From contig NZ_CP080387.1 in assembly GCF_030036535.1 (NCBI RefSeq), forward strand, positions 1,054,001 through 1,118,000: 64,000 nucleotides of DNA. Reading direction: 5' to 3'. This document shows positions 18,465 through 27,320 of this stretch, piece by piece. The translations under genes were made by a program, and so were the position numbers. The number at the start of each line of letters is the position of its first letter. Position 1 is the first letter of the stretch. The notes under the pieces are model-generated. The model saw only the letters and a list, made by a program, of their open reading frames with translations. It did no database searches and was not told the DNA's origin. Origin of the DNA: Agrobacterium cucumeris. Its GTDB lineage: Bacteria; Pseudomonadota; Alphaproteobacteria; Rhizobiales; Rhizobiaceae.

Positions 18465-19628
18465 ATGCCCTTGATTACGATGTCGAAGCGGAGCGCAGTC
18501 GAACCCTTTCACGCCATGGATATCCTGGCGGAAGCGAACCGGCGCAGGCAGGCGGGGCGCCCCGTCATTTCCATGGCTGTCGGACAGCCATCCCATCCAG
18601 CGCCGAAGGCCTCGCTGGAAGCGGCGCAGGAGGCGCTGAAGCACGGGCGCATCGGTTATACCGACGCGCTGGGCCTGCGTGAGTTGCGGGAAGCGATTGC
18701 CGGCCATTACCGGCTGCGCCATCAGGTGGCCATCGATCCGGCGCGCATTGCCGTAACGACAGGGTCTTCCGCCGCCTTCAATCTTGCCTTCCTCAGCCTC
18801 TTCGATGCCGGTGATCATGTCGCGATCGCAAGGCCCGGCTATCCGGCCTATCGCAATATTCTGAAGGCACTTGGCCTGAATGTGGTCGAAGTGCCGGTTA
18901 CGGCCGAAACCGGCTATACGCTGACGCCCGCCAGTCTGGAGCGGGCGGAGGCCAAAGCTGGCTGCAAGCTGAAAGGCGTGCTTCTGGCAAGCCCGGCCAA
19001 TCCGACCGGCACCGTCACCGGCCGCGAGGCGCTGAAGCGGCTGGCGAACTATTGCGAAAGCCGCGACATGGCCTTCATCTCCGACGAGATCTATCACGGC
19101 CTTACCTTTGTCGGTGAAGAAACGAGCGCGCTTGAAATCACCGACAGTGCTGTGATCATCAATTCCTTCTCGAAATATTACTGCATGACCGGCTGGCGTA
19201 TCGGCTGGATGGTCCTGCCGGAAAATCTTGTCCGCCCGGTCGAGTGCCTTGCCCAGAGCCTTTATATCTCACCGCCGGAACTGTCGCAGCTTGCGGCAAC
19301 CGCAGCCTTCTCGGCAGCGGAGGAACTGGATGTTTACAGGGAAAGCTATCGCACCAACCGCGATTTCCTGATGGCGCGCCTGCCGGAAATCGGCCTGCCG
19401 CTCGCATCGCCCATGGACGGGGCTTTTTACGCCTATGTCGATACCAGCCGCTTTTCCAATGACAGCATGGATTTTGCCAGGCGCATGCTGGCGGAAATCG
19501 ATGTGGCGGCGACACCGGGCATGGATTTCGATCCCGAGGAAGGCCACCGCGCACTGCGCATTTCCTATGCGGGTTCGGTCTCTGATATTGCCGAGGCCGT
19601 GGGCCGTATCGCCGGTTGGCTGAAATAA
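18465..19628 (+). CDS. PLP-dependent class I/II aminotransferase
   Basis: A 387-residue fold-type I aminotransferase. The PLP Lys is K237 in N-S-F-S-K-Y-Y-C-M-T-G-W-R-I-G-W; P-A-N-P-T-G (about 177-182), S-D-E-I-Y-H-G (206-212) and D-F-D-P-E-E-G-H-R-A-L-R-I near the end are all present. AGGAAAG lies before ATG 18465. It resembles aspartate/aromatic aminotransferase-type proteins of Rhizobiales, but the amino donor cannot be read off the sequence. It is not in an operon; the ArsR gene runs the other way downstream. Confidence 0.88.
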   Translation: MPLITMSKRSAVEPFHAMDILAEANRRRQAGRPVISMAVGQPSHPAPKASLEAAQEALKHGRIGYTDALGLRELREAIAGHYRLRHQVAIDPARIAVTTGSSAAFNLAFLSLFDAGDHVAIARPGYPAYRNILKALGLNVVEVPVTAETGYTLTPASLERAEAKAGCKLKGVLLASPANPTGTVTGREALKRLANYCESRDMAFISDEIYHGLTFVGEETSALEITDSAVIINSFSKYYCMTGWRIGWMVLPENLVRPVECLAQSLYISPPELSQLAATAAFSAAEELDVYRESYRTNRDFLMARLPEIGLPLASPMDGAFYAYVDTSRFSNDSMDFARRMLAEIDVAATPGMDFDPEEGHRALRISYAGSVSDIAEAVGRIAGWLK

Positions 19629-19653
19629 GAACCGATCGCCCGCCGAGAGATTA

Positions 19654-20337
19654 TCAGGCGGGCGTGCAGCCGAAGGTGCTGTTGAACGCCTTTTCACCCT
19701 TTGTCGTGAAGGTCAGCACGCGGCCATTTCCGCGCCGCAGCCAGTCGCGCTGCTGCATGGCATTGAGCAGCGATGCGCCAAGCCCGCCGCCGAGGTGATG
19801 CCGGCGCTCGCTCCAGTCCAGGCAATGCAGGCAGACCGGGCGGCGGGCTTTTTCGAGCGGCGAAAGATCAATACCGAAGCTCGAGAAAAAGTCGCGCCCG
19901 CTATCCGTCAGTACGGGATCGTCACCCTGCGTCACGAGCCCGTTCGCGGTGATGGCCACAAGCAGCGCCACGCCGCTTTCCCCGGCCAGATGATCATAAC
20001 AGATGCGCGCTTCGCGCAGCGCCTTGTCCTTCGGTCCGGTGCGAACGCGCACCGCGCCGGTACGCTGGGCAAGTCCCATCAACGCTTCCAGAACCTGCGC
20101 GACATCCTCGTCGGAAAGACGGAAATAACGATGACGCCCCTGTTTTTCCGCTTTCAGCAGCTGGGCATCGGAGAGTTTCGACAGGTGTCCGCTGGCGGTC
20201 TGCAGGGTCACGCCAGCGGCTTCGGCAAGCTCGCTTGCCGTCAGCGCACGTCCATCCATCAGCGCCGTCAAGATGTTGGCGCGGGCAGGGTCACCGATCA
20301 GGGCGGCGACATTGGCGATCAAGGGTCCGTCTTTCAT
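19654..20337 (-). CDS. ArsR-family transcriptional regulator with C-terminal domain
   Basis: A 227-residue protein. The winged helix is at residues 5-85: I-G-D-P-A-R-A-N-I-L-T-A-L, then S-E-L-A-E-A-A-G-V-T-L-Q-T-A-S-G-H-L-S-K-L and G-R-H-R-Y-F-R-L. The C-terminal half (110-227) holds A-R-I-C-Y-D-H-L-A-G-E-S-G and V-C-L-H-C-L-D-W-S-E-R-R-H-H-L-G, a Cys/His-rich stretch also seen in other long ArsR proteins. It is divergent from the NIPSNAP gene across 74 bases, so it very likely controls that operon. Confidence 0.85.
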   Translation of the reverse strand: MKDGPLIANVAALIGDPARANILTALMDGRALTASELAEAAGVTLQTASGHLSKLSDAQLLKAEKQGRHRYFRLSDEDVAQVLEALMGLAQRTGAVRVRTGPKDKALREARICYDHLAGESGVALLVAITANGLVTQGDDPVLTDSGRDFFSSFGIDLSPLEKARRPVCLHCLDWSERRHHLGGGLGASLLNAMQQRDWLRRGNGRVLTFTTKGEKAFNSTFGCTPA

Positions 20338-20411
20338 AGTTCGATGATAGCCGAAGCATTGATGCGAAGCAATGGTTTAAACAGGAGGGGCAGAAGAAGA
20401 GGAGAAAGACG

Positions 20412-20738
20412 ATGCTGACCTGTTTCATCCGCTATGAAATCGACCCTTTCAAGGTCAATGCCTTCGACAGATATGCCCGCAACTGGGGAGAGGCGATACC
20501 GCGCTGCGGGGCCGATCTCATCGGTTATTACGCACCGAAGGAGGGATCGAGCACGATCGCTTACGGTGTCTATAATATCGAAAACCTCGCAGCCTACGAG
20601 GCCTACAGGGCGCGGCTTGCCGCCGATCCGGCAGGGCGCGAGAATTATGAATTCGCCCGTCGCGAGCAATTCATCCGCCGGGAAGACAGGCTTTTCCTGC
20701 GGCTTGCCTCCGCTCCCCATGCCGGAGGTGAGCGATGA
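20412..20738 (+). CDS. NIPSNAP-family protein
   Basis: A 108-residue ferredoxin-like-fold protein of the NIPSNAP group: M-L-T-C-F-I-R-Y-E-I-D-P-F-K-V, F-D-R-Y-A-R-N-W-G-E-A-I-P-R-C-G-A-D-L-I-G-Y-Y, and Y-E-A-Y-R-A-R-L-A-A-D-P near residue 63. AGGAG lies at 20382-20386 and AGAAG-type purines nearer the ATG. It is the first gene after the divergent ArsR regulator. Its stop overlaps the ABM gene (ATGA). The biochemical role of bacterial NIPSNAP proteins is unknown. Confidence 0.83.
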   Translation: MLTCFIRYEIDPFKVNAFDRYARNWGEAIPRCGADLIGYYAPKEGSSTIAYGVYNIENLAAYEAYRARLAADPAGRENYEFARREQFIRREDRLFLRLASAPHAGGER

Positions 20739-21100
20739 TCGCCGTCATCTTCGAGGTCTTTCCGGCCGAGGGCGAAAAACAGCATTATCTCGATATCGCT
20801 GCCAGCCTGCGCTCTGAACTGGAAACCATTGACGGCTTTATATCCGTCGAGCGGTTTCAGAGCATCAGCAATCCCTACAAGATGCTTTCTCTGTCGTTCT
20901 TCCGGGATGAGGAGGCGGTGAAGGCGTGGCGCAACACCGGGCCGCATCGCGCAGCGCAGGCCATGGGACGCTCCGGCGTCTTTGCCAATTACCGCCTGCG
21001 TATCGCTTGCGTGATGCGGGACTACGGTTTGCGGGAGAGGGAGGAGGCTCCGCCGGATAGCAGATACGCTCATTCCGCGGATGGGGAAGTGCCGCGCTGA
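20735..21100 (+). CDS. Antibiotic biosynthesis monooxygenase (ABM)-domain protein
   Basis: A 121-residue dimeric alpha/beta-barrel domain of the ABM/YgiN type. F-E-V-F-P-A-E-G, L-D-I-A-A-S-L-R-S-E-L-E-T-I-D-G-F-I-S-V-E-R-F (about 20-42), L-S-F-F-R-D-E-E-A-V-K-A-W-R (57-70) and a His-rich H-R-A-A-Q-A-M-G-R near 75 are the family features. Co-transcribed with the NIPSNAP gene. The C-terminal 25 residues are a charged tail. Confidence 0.85.
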   Translation: MIAVIFEVFPAEGEKQHYLDIAASLRSELETIDGFISVERFQSISNPYKMLSLSFFRDEEAVKAWRNTGPHRAAQAMGRSGVFANYRLRIACVMRDYGLREREEAPPDSRYAHSADGEVPR

Positions 21101-21245
21101 GACGCCGCCAGCATCAGTTTTTCTTCATGCCGGCCCAAGGCTTTCTGGTTCGAACTTGTCTCCGAAACCCGCTATAGATGAGGCGGTTCAAGGATGGAGA
21201 AGGATCGCCACGCGGCGGTTCACCGGATTGGAAATGGAGAAAACG

Positions 21246-21950
21246 ATGTCGGCAGAAAAAGTGGCTGTTGTAACGGCGGGTGGTAGCGGCATGGGTGCCG
21301 CCGTGGCGAAACGGCTGGCTGCGGACGGCTACAAGCTCGCTGTCCTGTCGTCTTCGGGCAAGGGGGAAGCACTGGCGCAGGAACTGGGCGGCATCGGCAT
21401 CACCGGCTCCAACCAGTCCAATGACGATCTCCAGCGCCTCACGGATCTGACGCTCGAAAAATTCGGCCGTATCGATGTGCTGGTCAACAGCGCCGGACAT
21501 GGCCCGCGCGCCTCCATTCTCGATATTACCGATGAGCAGTGGCACACGGGTCTCGACGTCTATCTCATGAACGTCATCCGCCCGACACGGATCATTGCCC
21601 CGGTCATGGTCAAGCAGAAGGCGGGCGCGATCATCAACATCTCCACCGCCTGGGCCTTCGAGCCGAGCAGCATGTTCCCGACATCGGCCGTCTTCCGCGC
21701 CGGCCTTGCCTCCTACAGCAAGATTTTTTCCGATACCTATGCAGCCGACAATGTGCGCATGAACAACGTCCTGCCCGGCTGGATCGACAGCCTGCCGGGT
21801 ACGGAAGAACGCCGCGAGAGCGTGCCGATGCAGCGTTACGGGAAAAGCGAGGAAATCGCCGCCACGGTAGCGTTCCTCGCATCCGAAGGGGCAGGGTACA
21901 TCACCGGCCAGAACATCCGTGTCGATGGTGGGCTGACGCGATCTGTCTGA
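21246..21950 (+). CDS. Short-chain dehydrogenase/reductase-like protein with altered active site
   Basis: A 234-residue SDR-fold protein. ATG 21246 is preferred over 21234 because GGAG lies six bases upstream. The NAD(P) loop is V-T-A-G-G-S-G-M-G-A-A-V-A (residues 8-20) and N-S-A-G is present near 83. The usual catalytic Y-x-x-x-K block is replaced by F-P-T-S-A-V-F-R-A-G-L-A-S-Y-S-K, so the Tyr and Lys are not in their normal places. V-L-P-G-W-I-D-S-L-P and Y-I-T-G-Q-N-I-R-V-D-G-G follow as usual. It may follow the ABM gene in the ArsR-regulated cluster (145 bases between). Confidence 0.82.
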   Translation: MSAEKVAVVTAGGSGMGAAVAKRLAADGYKLAVLSSSGKGEALAQELGGIGITGSNQSNDDLQRLTDLTLEKFGRIDVLVNSAGHGPRASILDITDEQWHTGLDVYLMNVIRPTRIIAPVMVKQKAGAIINISTAWAFEPSSMFPTSAVFRAGLASYSKIFSDTYAADNVRMNNVLPGWIDSLPGTEERRESVPMQRYGKSEEIAATVAFLASEGAGYITGQNIRVDGGLTRSV

Positions 21951-22098
21951 CGGTTCAGGCATAACAGGCGGTGCCTTAGCCTGGGGTAAAGATAGCCTTA
22001 TATGGCGCTTGCATTGCGGCAGATGCGCAGCTTCTCTTCGCATTCATCGTCCTCGCCTCAAGGGCGGGGATGACGCGAGAGCAGCGTTCGTCAAAAGC

Positions 22099-22128
22099 AA
22101 AAAGCCCGCAACATGGTTGCGGGCTTTT
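22099..22128. terminator. Terminator downstream of rne
   Basis: AAAAGCCCGCAAC / GTTGCGGGCTTTT around a three-base loop, 17 bases past the rne stop on the minus strand. It has T runs both ways and could also end plus-strand SDR transcription. Confidence 0.8.
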
Positions 22129-22145
22129 CGTTTCAGTCGCTTCTA

Positions 22146-25076
22146 TCAGAAGAAGCCCTTGCGCTGCCACCAGCCGCCCTTGCGCGGCTTCGGCTCATCG
22201 CCGTCGGGATTGTTCGCGGACGAACCGGAAGAGGTCACCACCGGCTCCGAACTGGAGACATTGCTGCCCCGGTTCGCGCGGGTCTTTTCTTCCGTCGCGG
22301 GTGCGTCTGCTTCAGGCGCCAGATCGGCCGAAGCTTCACCGATTTCTTCGATGGCGACATCGACGACGGTCGCTTCAACGACTGCCGGCTCGATGACCAC
22401 CGGCTCGACCGTTTCAACGGTTTCAGCCTTCGGTGCGTCTTCAGCCTCGGTCTTGGCTTTCGCCTTGCGGGTGCGGCGCGGCTTCTTCGGCGCTTCTTCA
22501 GCCACAACGTCGGCAACCACGCCTTCCACCACGTCGGCGGCGGTGGGCTCTTCGGTTACGGGCGCTGCGGCGGAAACCTCTTCGCCTTCCGTCTCGCCTT
22601 CGTCGCCGGCTTCCGTGCCTGCAGCATCGAGAGCCTCGTCACGGTTGCGGCGGCCGCCACGCTTGCCGCGACGGCGGCGCTTGCGCTTGCCGTCTTCGTC
22701 GGAGTTTGCGGCTTCGTTCACGCCGTTTTCGTCGGCATCACCATCGGTGTCATCGGCTTCGGCGCTGTCGTCGTCACCTTCAGCATCATCGGCGTCATCG
22801 CCGGCCTGTGCGTCAAGAGCGCCGTTCTGGTCGTTCTGTCCGCCCTTGCCACGACGGCGGCGACGACGCTTGCGCTTGCGCTTGCCATCTTCACCGTTTT
22901 CGCCCTGCTGCTGCTGACGCGGCTCGCCAGCCTGCGCCTTGACGATTTCTTCCTCTTCCTCGTCCTCTTCCGCCTCGATGACGATATCGTCTTCCTCTTC
23001 GACGAAGTTCGGAAGCATCTGGATGAGGCTTTCGATCTTCACCGGATTTTCGACGGCTTCGCCGCGATCGATGGCGAAATGCTGCGCACCGACGCTTGAA
23101 TCGGCGGCAATGATGATCGACACGCCGAAGCGGCCTTCATAATCGACGATTGTGCCACGCTTGTGGTTGAGCAGGTAAAGTGCCGTTTCCGGCGTGCAGC
23201 GCACCGTGATGTTATGGGTGGTGTTGCGCAGCAGATATTCCTCGACGCCGCGCAGAACATGCAGCGCGATGGAGGATTCCGAACGTACATGGCCCGTGCC
23301 GCCGCAATGCTGGCAGACCTGTGTGGTCGATTCCAGCACCGAAGCGCGGATGCGCTGGCGCGACATTTCCAGGAGGCCGAAATGCGAGATGCGGCCGACC
23401 TGGATGCGGGCGCGATCGTTCTTCAGGCAATCCTTGAGCTTCTTTTCGACAGCGCGGTTGTTGCGCTTTTCTTCCATGTCGATGAAGTCGATGACGACAA
23501 GACCGGCAAGGTCGCGCAGGCGCAGCTGGCGCGCCACTTCTTCCGCCGCCTCGAGGTTCGTCGTCAGCGCGGTTTCCTCGATGGAATGCTCGCGCGTCGA
23601 ACGGCCGGAGTTGACGTCGATCGAAACCAGCGCTTCCGTCTGGTTGATGATGAGGTAACCGCCGGATTTCAGTGTCACCTGCGGCTGCAGCATCCGGTCG
23701 AGCTGGGCTTCGATGCCGGAGCGCGAGAAGATCGGGTGAATGTCGCGGTAAGGCTGAACCACCTTGGCATGGCTCGGCATCAGCATCTTCATGAAGTCTT
23801 TCGCTTCACGATAGCCTTCTTCGCCGGAAACGATGATCTCGCCGATATCCTTGTTATAGAGATCGCGGATCGAGCGCTTGATCAGCGAGCCTTCCTCGTA
23901 AACGAGGCAGGGGGCGGTGGAATTCAGCGTCAGCGTGCGGACGTTTTCCCACAGGCGCATCAGATATTCGAAGTCGCGCTTGATTTCGACGCGGGTGCGG
24001 TTGGCGCCTGCGGTACGCAGAATGACGCCCATGCCCTGCGGAACCTCCAGATCGCGCGCGATTTCCTTCAGGCGCTTGCGGTCGGTCGGCTGGGTAATCT
24101 TGCGGGAAATGCCACCGCCACGCGCCGTATTCGGCATCAGCACGGAATAACGGCCGGCAAGCGACAGGTAGGTGGTGAGTGCGGCCCCCTTGTTGCCACG
24201 TTCTTCCTTGGCCACCTGCACCAGAAGGATCTGGCGGCGCTTGATGACTTCCTGGATGCGATACTGCTTGCGCGGCTTGCGGGCAACGCGATCGGGAACT
24301 TCCTCCATCGCGTCTTCGGCGCCGACGGATTCGATCACTTCCTTTTCGTGATGATCGTCGTCATCGTCGTCGTCATCATCGTCATTGCCGCGGCGAAGGC
24401 CTTCGACTTCTTCGGAAATCGTATCGGTATCGACCATTGCGGCCATCTCGCCGCCGGTGCTGCCGTCTTCGTCGGAAGAGGCTTCAGCGGCTTCGGCTGC
24501 GAGTTCTTCTTCCGTCTTCTTCTTGACGCGGGGGCGGCGAACGCGCTTCTTCGGCTTTTCTTCCTCGGCCGGTGCTTCTTCCGCAATGGTCTCGACGGCT
24601 GCAACCGCAGTCTCTTCGGAGACTTCCTCGGCTGCAGTCGCTGGCGCAGCCTCTTCCGTCACCACGACTTCAACGGTCTCGCTTGCCGAGACGATGCCGA
24701 CATCGGGCTGATCAACCTGCGAAAGATCGATTGCCGGCGCACCGGGCTCGGGCGCATCTGCCGATTCGAAGTCGTCGCTGCGGCGATGATCTTCGGCTTC
24801 GGCCCTCAGCAGAGCCTGACGGTCGGCAAGCGGGATCTGGTAATAATCCGGATGGATTTCCGCAAAGGCGAGAAAACCGTGGCGATTTCCACCGTAATCG
24901 ACGAAGGCCGCCTGAAGGGAGGGTTCAACCCTCGTCACCTTGGCAAGGTAGATATTGCCGCGGATCTGTTTCTTGTGCTCCGATTCGAAATCGAATTCTT
25001 CGATCCGGTTCCCACGGACAACGACTACGCGTGTCTCCTCTTCGTGGGAGGCGTCGATAAGCATTTTGTCTGCCAT
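22146..25076 (-). CDS. rne: Ribonuclease E
   Basis: A 976-residue RNase E/G-family endonuclease for mRNA decay and rRNA/tRNA processing. The S1 domain is split: residues 37-85 carry its first half (R-G-N-I-Y-L-A-K-V through F-A-E-I-H-P), then about 190 acidic Glu/Ala-rich residues with a ten-Asp run, then K-R-R-Q-I-L-L-V-Q-V-A-K-E. The catalytic domain has the Mg-binding Asps in V-S-I-D-V-N-S-G and V-V-I-D-F-I-D-M-E. The Zn-link is C-Q-H-C-G-G-T-G-H near residue 580. The C-terminal 250 residues are disordered, with three Arg-rich patches (K-R-K-R-R-R-R-R-R near 760) and acidic spacers, the degradosome scaffold. It ends W-W-Q-R-K-G-F-F. Confidence 0.96.
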   Translation of the reverse strand: MADKMLIDASHEEETRVVVVRGNRIEEFDFESEHKKQIRGNIYLAKVTRVEPSLQAAFVDYGGNRHGFLAFAEIHPDYYQIPLADRQALLRAEAEDHRRSDDFESADAPEPGAPAIDLSQVDQPDVGIVSASETVEVVVTEEAAPATAAEEVSEETAVAAVETIAEEAPAEEEKPKKRVRRPRVKKKTEEELAAEAAEASSDEDGSTGGEMAAMVDTDTISEEVEGLRRGNDDDDDDDDDDHHEKEVIESVGAEDAMEEVPDRVARKPRKQYRIQEVIKRRQILLVQVAKEERGNKGAALTTYLSLAGRYSVLMPNTARGGGISRKITQPTDRKRLKEIARDLEVPQGMGVILRTAGANRTRVEIKRDFEYLMRLWENVRTLTLNSTAPCLVYEEGSLIKRSIRDLYNKDIGEIIVSGEEGYREAKDFMKMLMPSHAKVVQPYRDIHPIFSRSGIEAQLDRMLQPQVTLKSGGYLIINQTEALVSIDVNSGRSTREHSIEETALTTNLEAAEEVARQLRLRDLAGLVVIDFIDMEEKRNNRAVEKKLKDCLKNDRARIQVGRISHFGLLEMSRQRIRASVLESTTQVCQHCGGTGHVRSESSIALHVLRGVEEYLLRNTTHNITVRCTPETALYLLNHKRGTIVDYEGRFGVSIIIAADSSVGAQHFAIDRGEAVENPVKIESLIQMLPNFVEEEDDIVIEAEEDEEEEEIVKAQAGEPRQQQQGENGEDGKRKRKRRRRRRGKGGQNDQNGALDAQAGDDADDAEGDDDSAEADDTDGDADENGVNEAANSDEDGKRKRRRRGKRGGRRNRDEALDAAGTEAGDEGETEGEEVSAAAPVTEEPTAADVVEGVVADVVAEEAPKKPRRTRKAKAKTEAEDAPKAETVETVEPVVIEPAVVEATVVDVAIEEIGEASADLAPEADAPATEEKTRANRGSNVSSSEPVVTSSGSSANNPDGDEPKPRKGGWWQRKGFF

Positions 25077-25500
25077 GTAAGCTGTGCTCCTCGGCGCAGC
25101 CTTGTTTTATACGAGAACAGGCCCGCCATACGGACGGGCCTTTCATATGAGTGCAAGGATGTGCCGGAAATGAAGTCTCCTGCCGGGCGTCTGTAAACTG
25201 GCAGCATCCGGACCGACGGCGAGGCACATGGCCTGCTCCTGGTATCCGGTTCATGTGAAAACTGCTGCGACATCATTGGCCAGGCGGAACGACAATAATA
25301 TATAGACCCCTTGGGGTCCGATGAATTTGCTCTCCTCAGAGCAGCGGTGGTAGGGCCACCGGGTAGGTCTCCGGCCACGGCCGGAATTGATCCAGTTTCA
25401 GGATAAATGTAACGACGGCAGATGATTGCCCGTTTTGCAGCGCCAGCGTCTTTTTCGATTGGCAGCCGGCGGGCATCTATCCCGTCAACACTTTTAACCC
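25077..25500 (-). promoter_or_regulatory. Long structured rne leader
   Basis: About 425 bases separate the rne ATG from the divergent amidase region with no credible gene. It holds hairpins at 25119-25141 (AGGCCCG / CGGGCCT), 25305-25318 (GACCCC / GGGGTC) and about 25368-25383 (CCGGCC / GGCCGG), and an AT-rich TATATA stretch near 25300. RNase E commonly controls its own message through a long leader, so a regulatory leader is likely; where transcription starts is not visible. Confidence 0.5.
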
Positions 25501-25691
25501 TCATCCTTGTTGTATGTTTTCTCTGTCATAATAGCAATAGGGTGGCTAAATATGCCATATTGTTGGTGGAATTTCCGGGTTAACAATTGGTTCACCAAGG
25601 CCTGCGATTGTGGGGCGCAAACGCGCAAACAAACGTCCGGCGTGGTCGAAACGGTGCCGTTCCCGGTGCTTTTCCGCTCCATTTATCGAAA

Positions 25692-26993
25692 ATGACTGAA
25701 ATACGGAATTTCTTGAAGACCATGAATTTCACGCGCAGCGCAGAGATATCAGGTGGGGCAGGGCCGCTTGGCGTGCGAATCGCGCGGCTTGCGCGTGCCG
25801 TCGTCGTTCCGGTCTTCCTTTCGGCCGTCACCGTCCTCTGTGGCGTTCCGCAGGCCTTTGCGCTTGAACCGCTTGTCGCCAATCAGGCGCGCATCATTGG
25901 CGACGAGGCGCGCACCCGCATCGTTCTCGATTTTGCCGAAGAGCCGGAATTCGATGTTCACTATCTCGATTCGCCGGCCCGCATCGTCGTTGATTTTCCG
26001 GCGGTGAATTTCGCCTTTCCGGTATCCGACCTCAAACCGACAGGCCTTTTTTCGGATATCCGCTTTGGCAGCATGGGCCAGAACAGCGCCCGTATCGTGC
26101 TGACCGCGAAAAAACCGGTGCAGGTGGCGGTGGCCGAAACGAAGAAGGGCGAGGACGGCGCAGCTTTCCGTTTCGTGCTGGATACGGAAATCACCACCAA
26201 GGCCAAATTCGCCGAACTGGTGAAGACCCAGCAATGGCAGACGCCGGCACCGGTTACCACCGCGGCGATCACACCCGGTGACAAGACGGCGCGGCAGGCG
26301 GAGTTCGTTATCGCGGTCGATGCCGGTCATGGCGGCATCGATGCCGGTGCGACAGGCGGGGCGACCGGTACGGAAGAGAAGGTCATTACATTGACCTTTG
26401 CCAGGGAGCTGGTTGAACGGCTGAACCGGGAACCGGGCATCAAGGCGTTCCTGACCCGTGATTCCGATACGTTTCTTGCCCTGTCTGAGCGCGTGACGAT
26501 CGCCCGGCAGAACAATGCCAACCTGTTCATTTCCGTCCACGCCGACACCCTGAAGCAGAAGGGTATCCGTGGCGCTACCGTCTATACATTGTCGGACCGC
26601 GCATCTGACCGCATGGCGCAGGAATTGGCGGAGCGCGAAAACAAGTCCGATCAGATCGCCGGTGTGGCTGTCTCCACCGAGCCGCCGGAAGTCGCCGATA
26701 TCCTGCTTGATTTCACCCGTCGTGAAACCCAGGCCTTTTCGGTAACGCTGGCGGAAAACATCGTCTCCTCCTTCGAGGGGCAGGTCGGCCTCATCAACAA
26801 TCCGCATCGTTACGCCGGTTTCATGGTGCTGCGCGCCCATGATGTGCCATCGGTGCTGCTGGAACTGGGTTTCCTCTCCAATCCGGAAGATGAAAAGCTG
26901 CTCCTCGATGCCGAATGGCGCAACAAGGTCTCCGACAGGCTGGCGACGGCAGTGGGGCGATACCGCGCCAAGGCCATGGCAAACGGCGGCTGA
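25692..26993 (+). CDS. N-acetylmuramoyl-L-alanine amidase (AMIN + Amidase_3)
   Basis: A periplasmic zinc amidase that splits septal peptidoglycan, AmiC-like. From ATG 25692 it has 433 residues; ATG 25722 is an alternative, and starts further up (25587) would add an unlikely basic extension. A signal sequence ends near F-A-L-E-P. The AMIN domain covers about 60-165, the catalytic domain about 205-425. Zn ligands and catalytic Glu are visible: V-D-A-G-H-G-G-I-D, E-E-K-V, S-V-H-A-D and L-L-E-L-G-F-L-S-N. It lies upstream of mrcA; both serve cell-wall remodelling in a bacterium that grows from one pole. Confidence 0.9.
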   Translation: MTEIRNFLKTMNFTRSAEISGGAGPLGVRIARLARAVVVPVFLSAVTVLCGVPQAFALEPLVANQARIIGDEARTRIVLDFAEEPEFDVHYLDSPARIVVDFPAVNFAFPVSDLKPTGLFSDIRFGSMGQNSARIVLTAKKPVQVAVAETKKGEDGAAFRFVLDTEITTKAKFAELVKTQQWQTPAPVTTAAITPGDKTARQAEFVIAVDAGHGGIDAGATGGATGTEEKVITLTFARELVERLNREPGIKAFLTRDSDTFLALSERVTIARQNNANLFISVHADTLKQKGIRGATVYTLSDRASDRMAQELAERENKSDQIAGVAVSTEPPEVADILLDFTRRETQAFSVTLAENIVSSFEGQVGLINNPHRYAGFMVLRAHDVPSVLLELGFLSNPEDEKLLLDAEWRNKVSDRLATAVGRYRAKAMANGG

Positions 26994-27320
26994 AACACCG
27001 GGCGGCGTCGTAAAAGCACTGTTGCCGCCGTGCCGATTGCAGCCAAAAAGCTGTTCAATTCTTGGGTCTTGCGGATTATTAACTGCCCGAAGCCCTATTT
27101 TACTCACATTCCCCGCGTTACTCGGATGCGGATTCGGTGGCGATCCGCACAGCGACAGAAACGCGATATGCGGCGGTTGACCCGGTAACATATCAGCGAA
27201 TGCTGCCGTATCCGGCTTGTCATCGAAGGTATGGTGTGCAAAACGGCACGCGATATGCAAGGATACGCCCGTAAATCGTCGGGCGTTGATGGTTACGATT
27301 CGAATTATCGGTAGCTTGGT
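26994..27320. other. Intergenic region between amidase and mrcA
   Basis: No gene in these 327 bases. A GCCCG / CGGGC hairpin lies near 27267-27284, and GATTC (a GANTC methylation site) lies at 27298-27302, just upstream of mrcA. It probably carries the mrcA promoter. Confidence 0.4.

Noticed and set aside
23163..25196. A 677-codon plus-strand ORF opposite rne
   Set aside because: The complement of the RNase E core; composition is odd and no start or family is seen.
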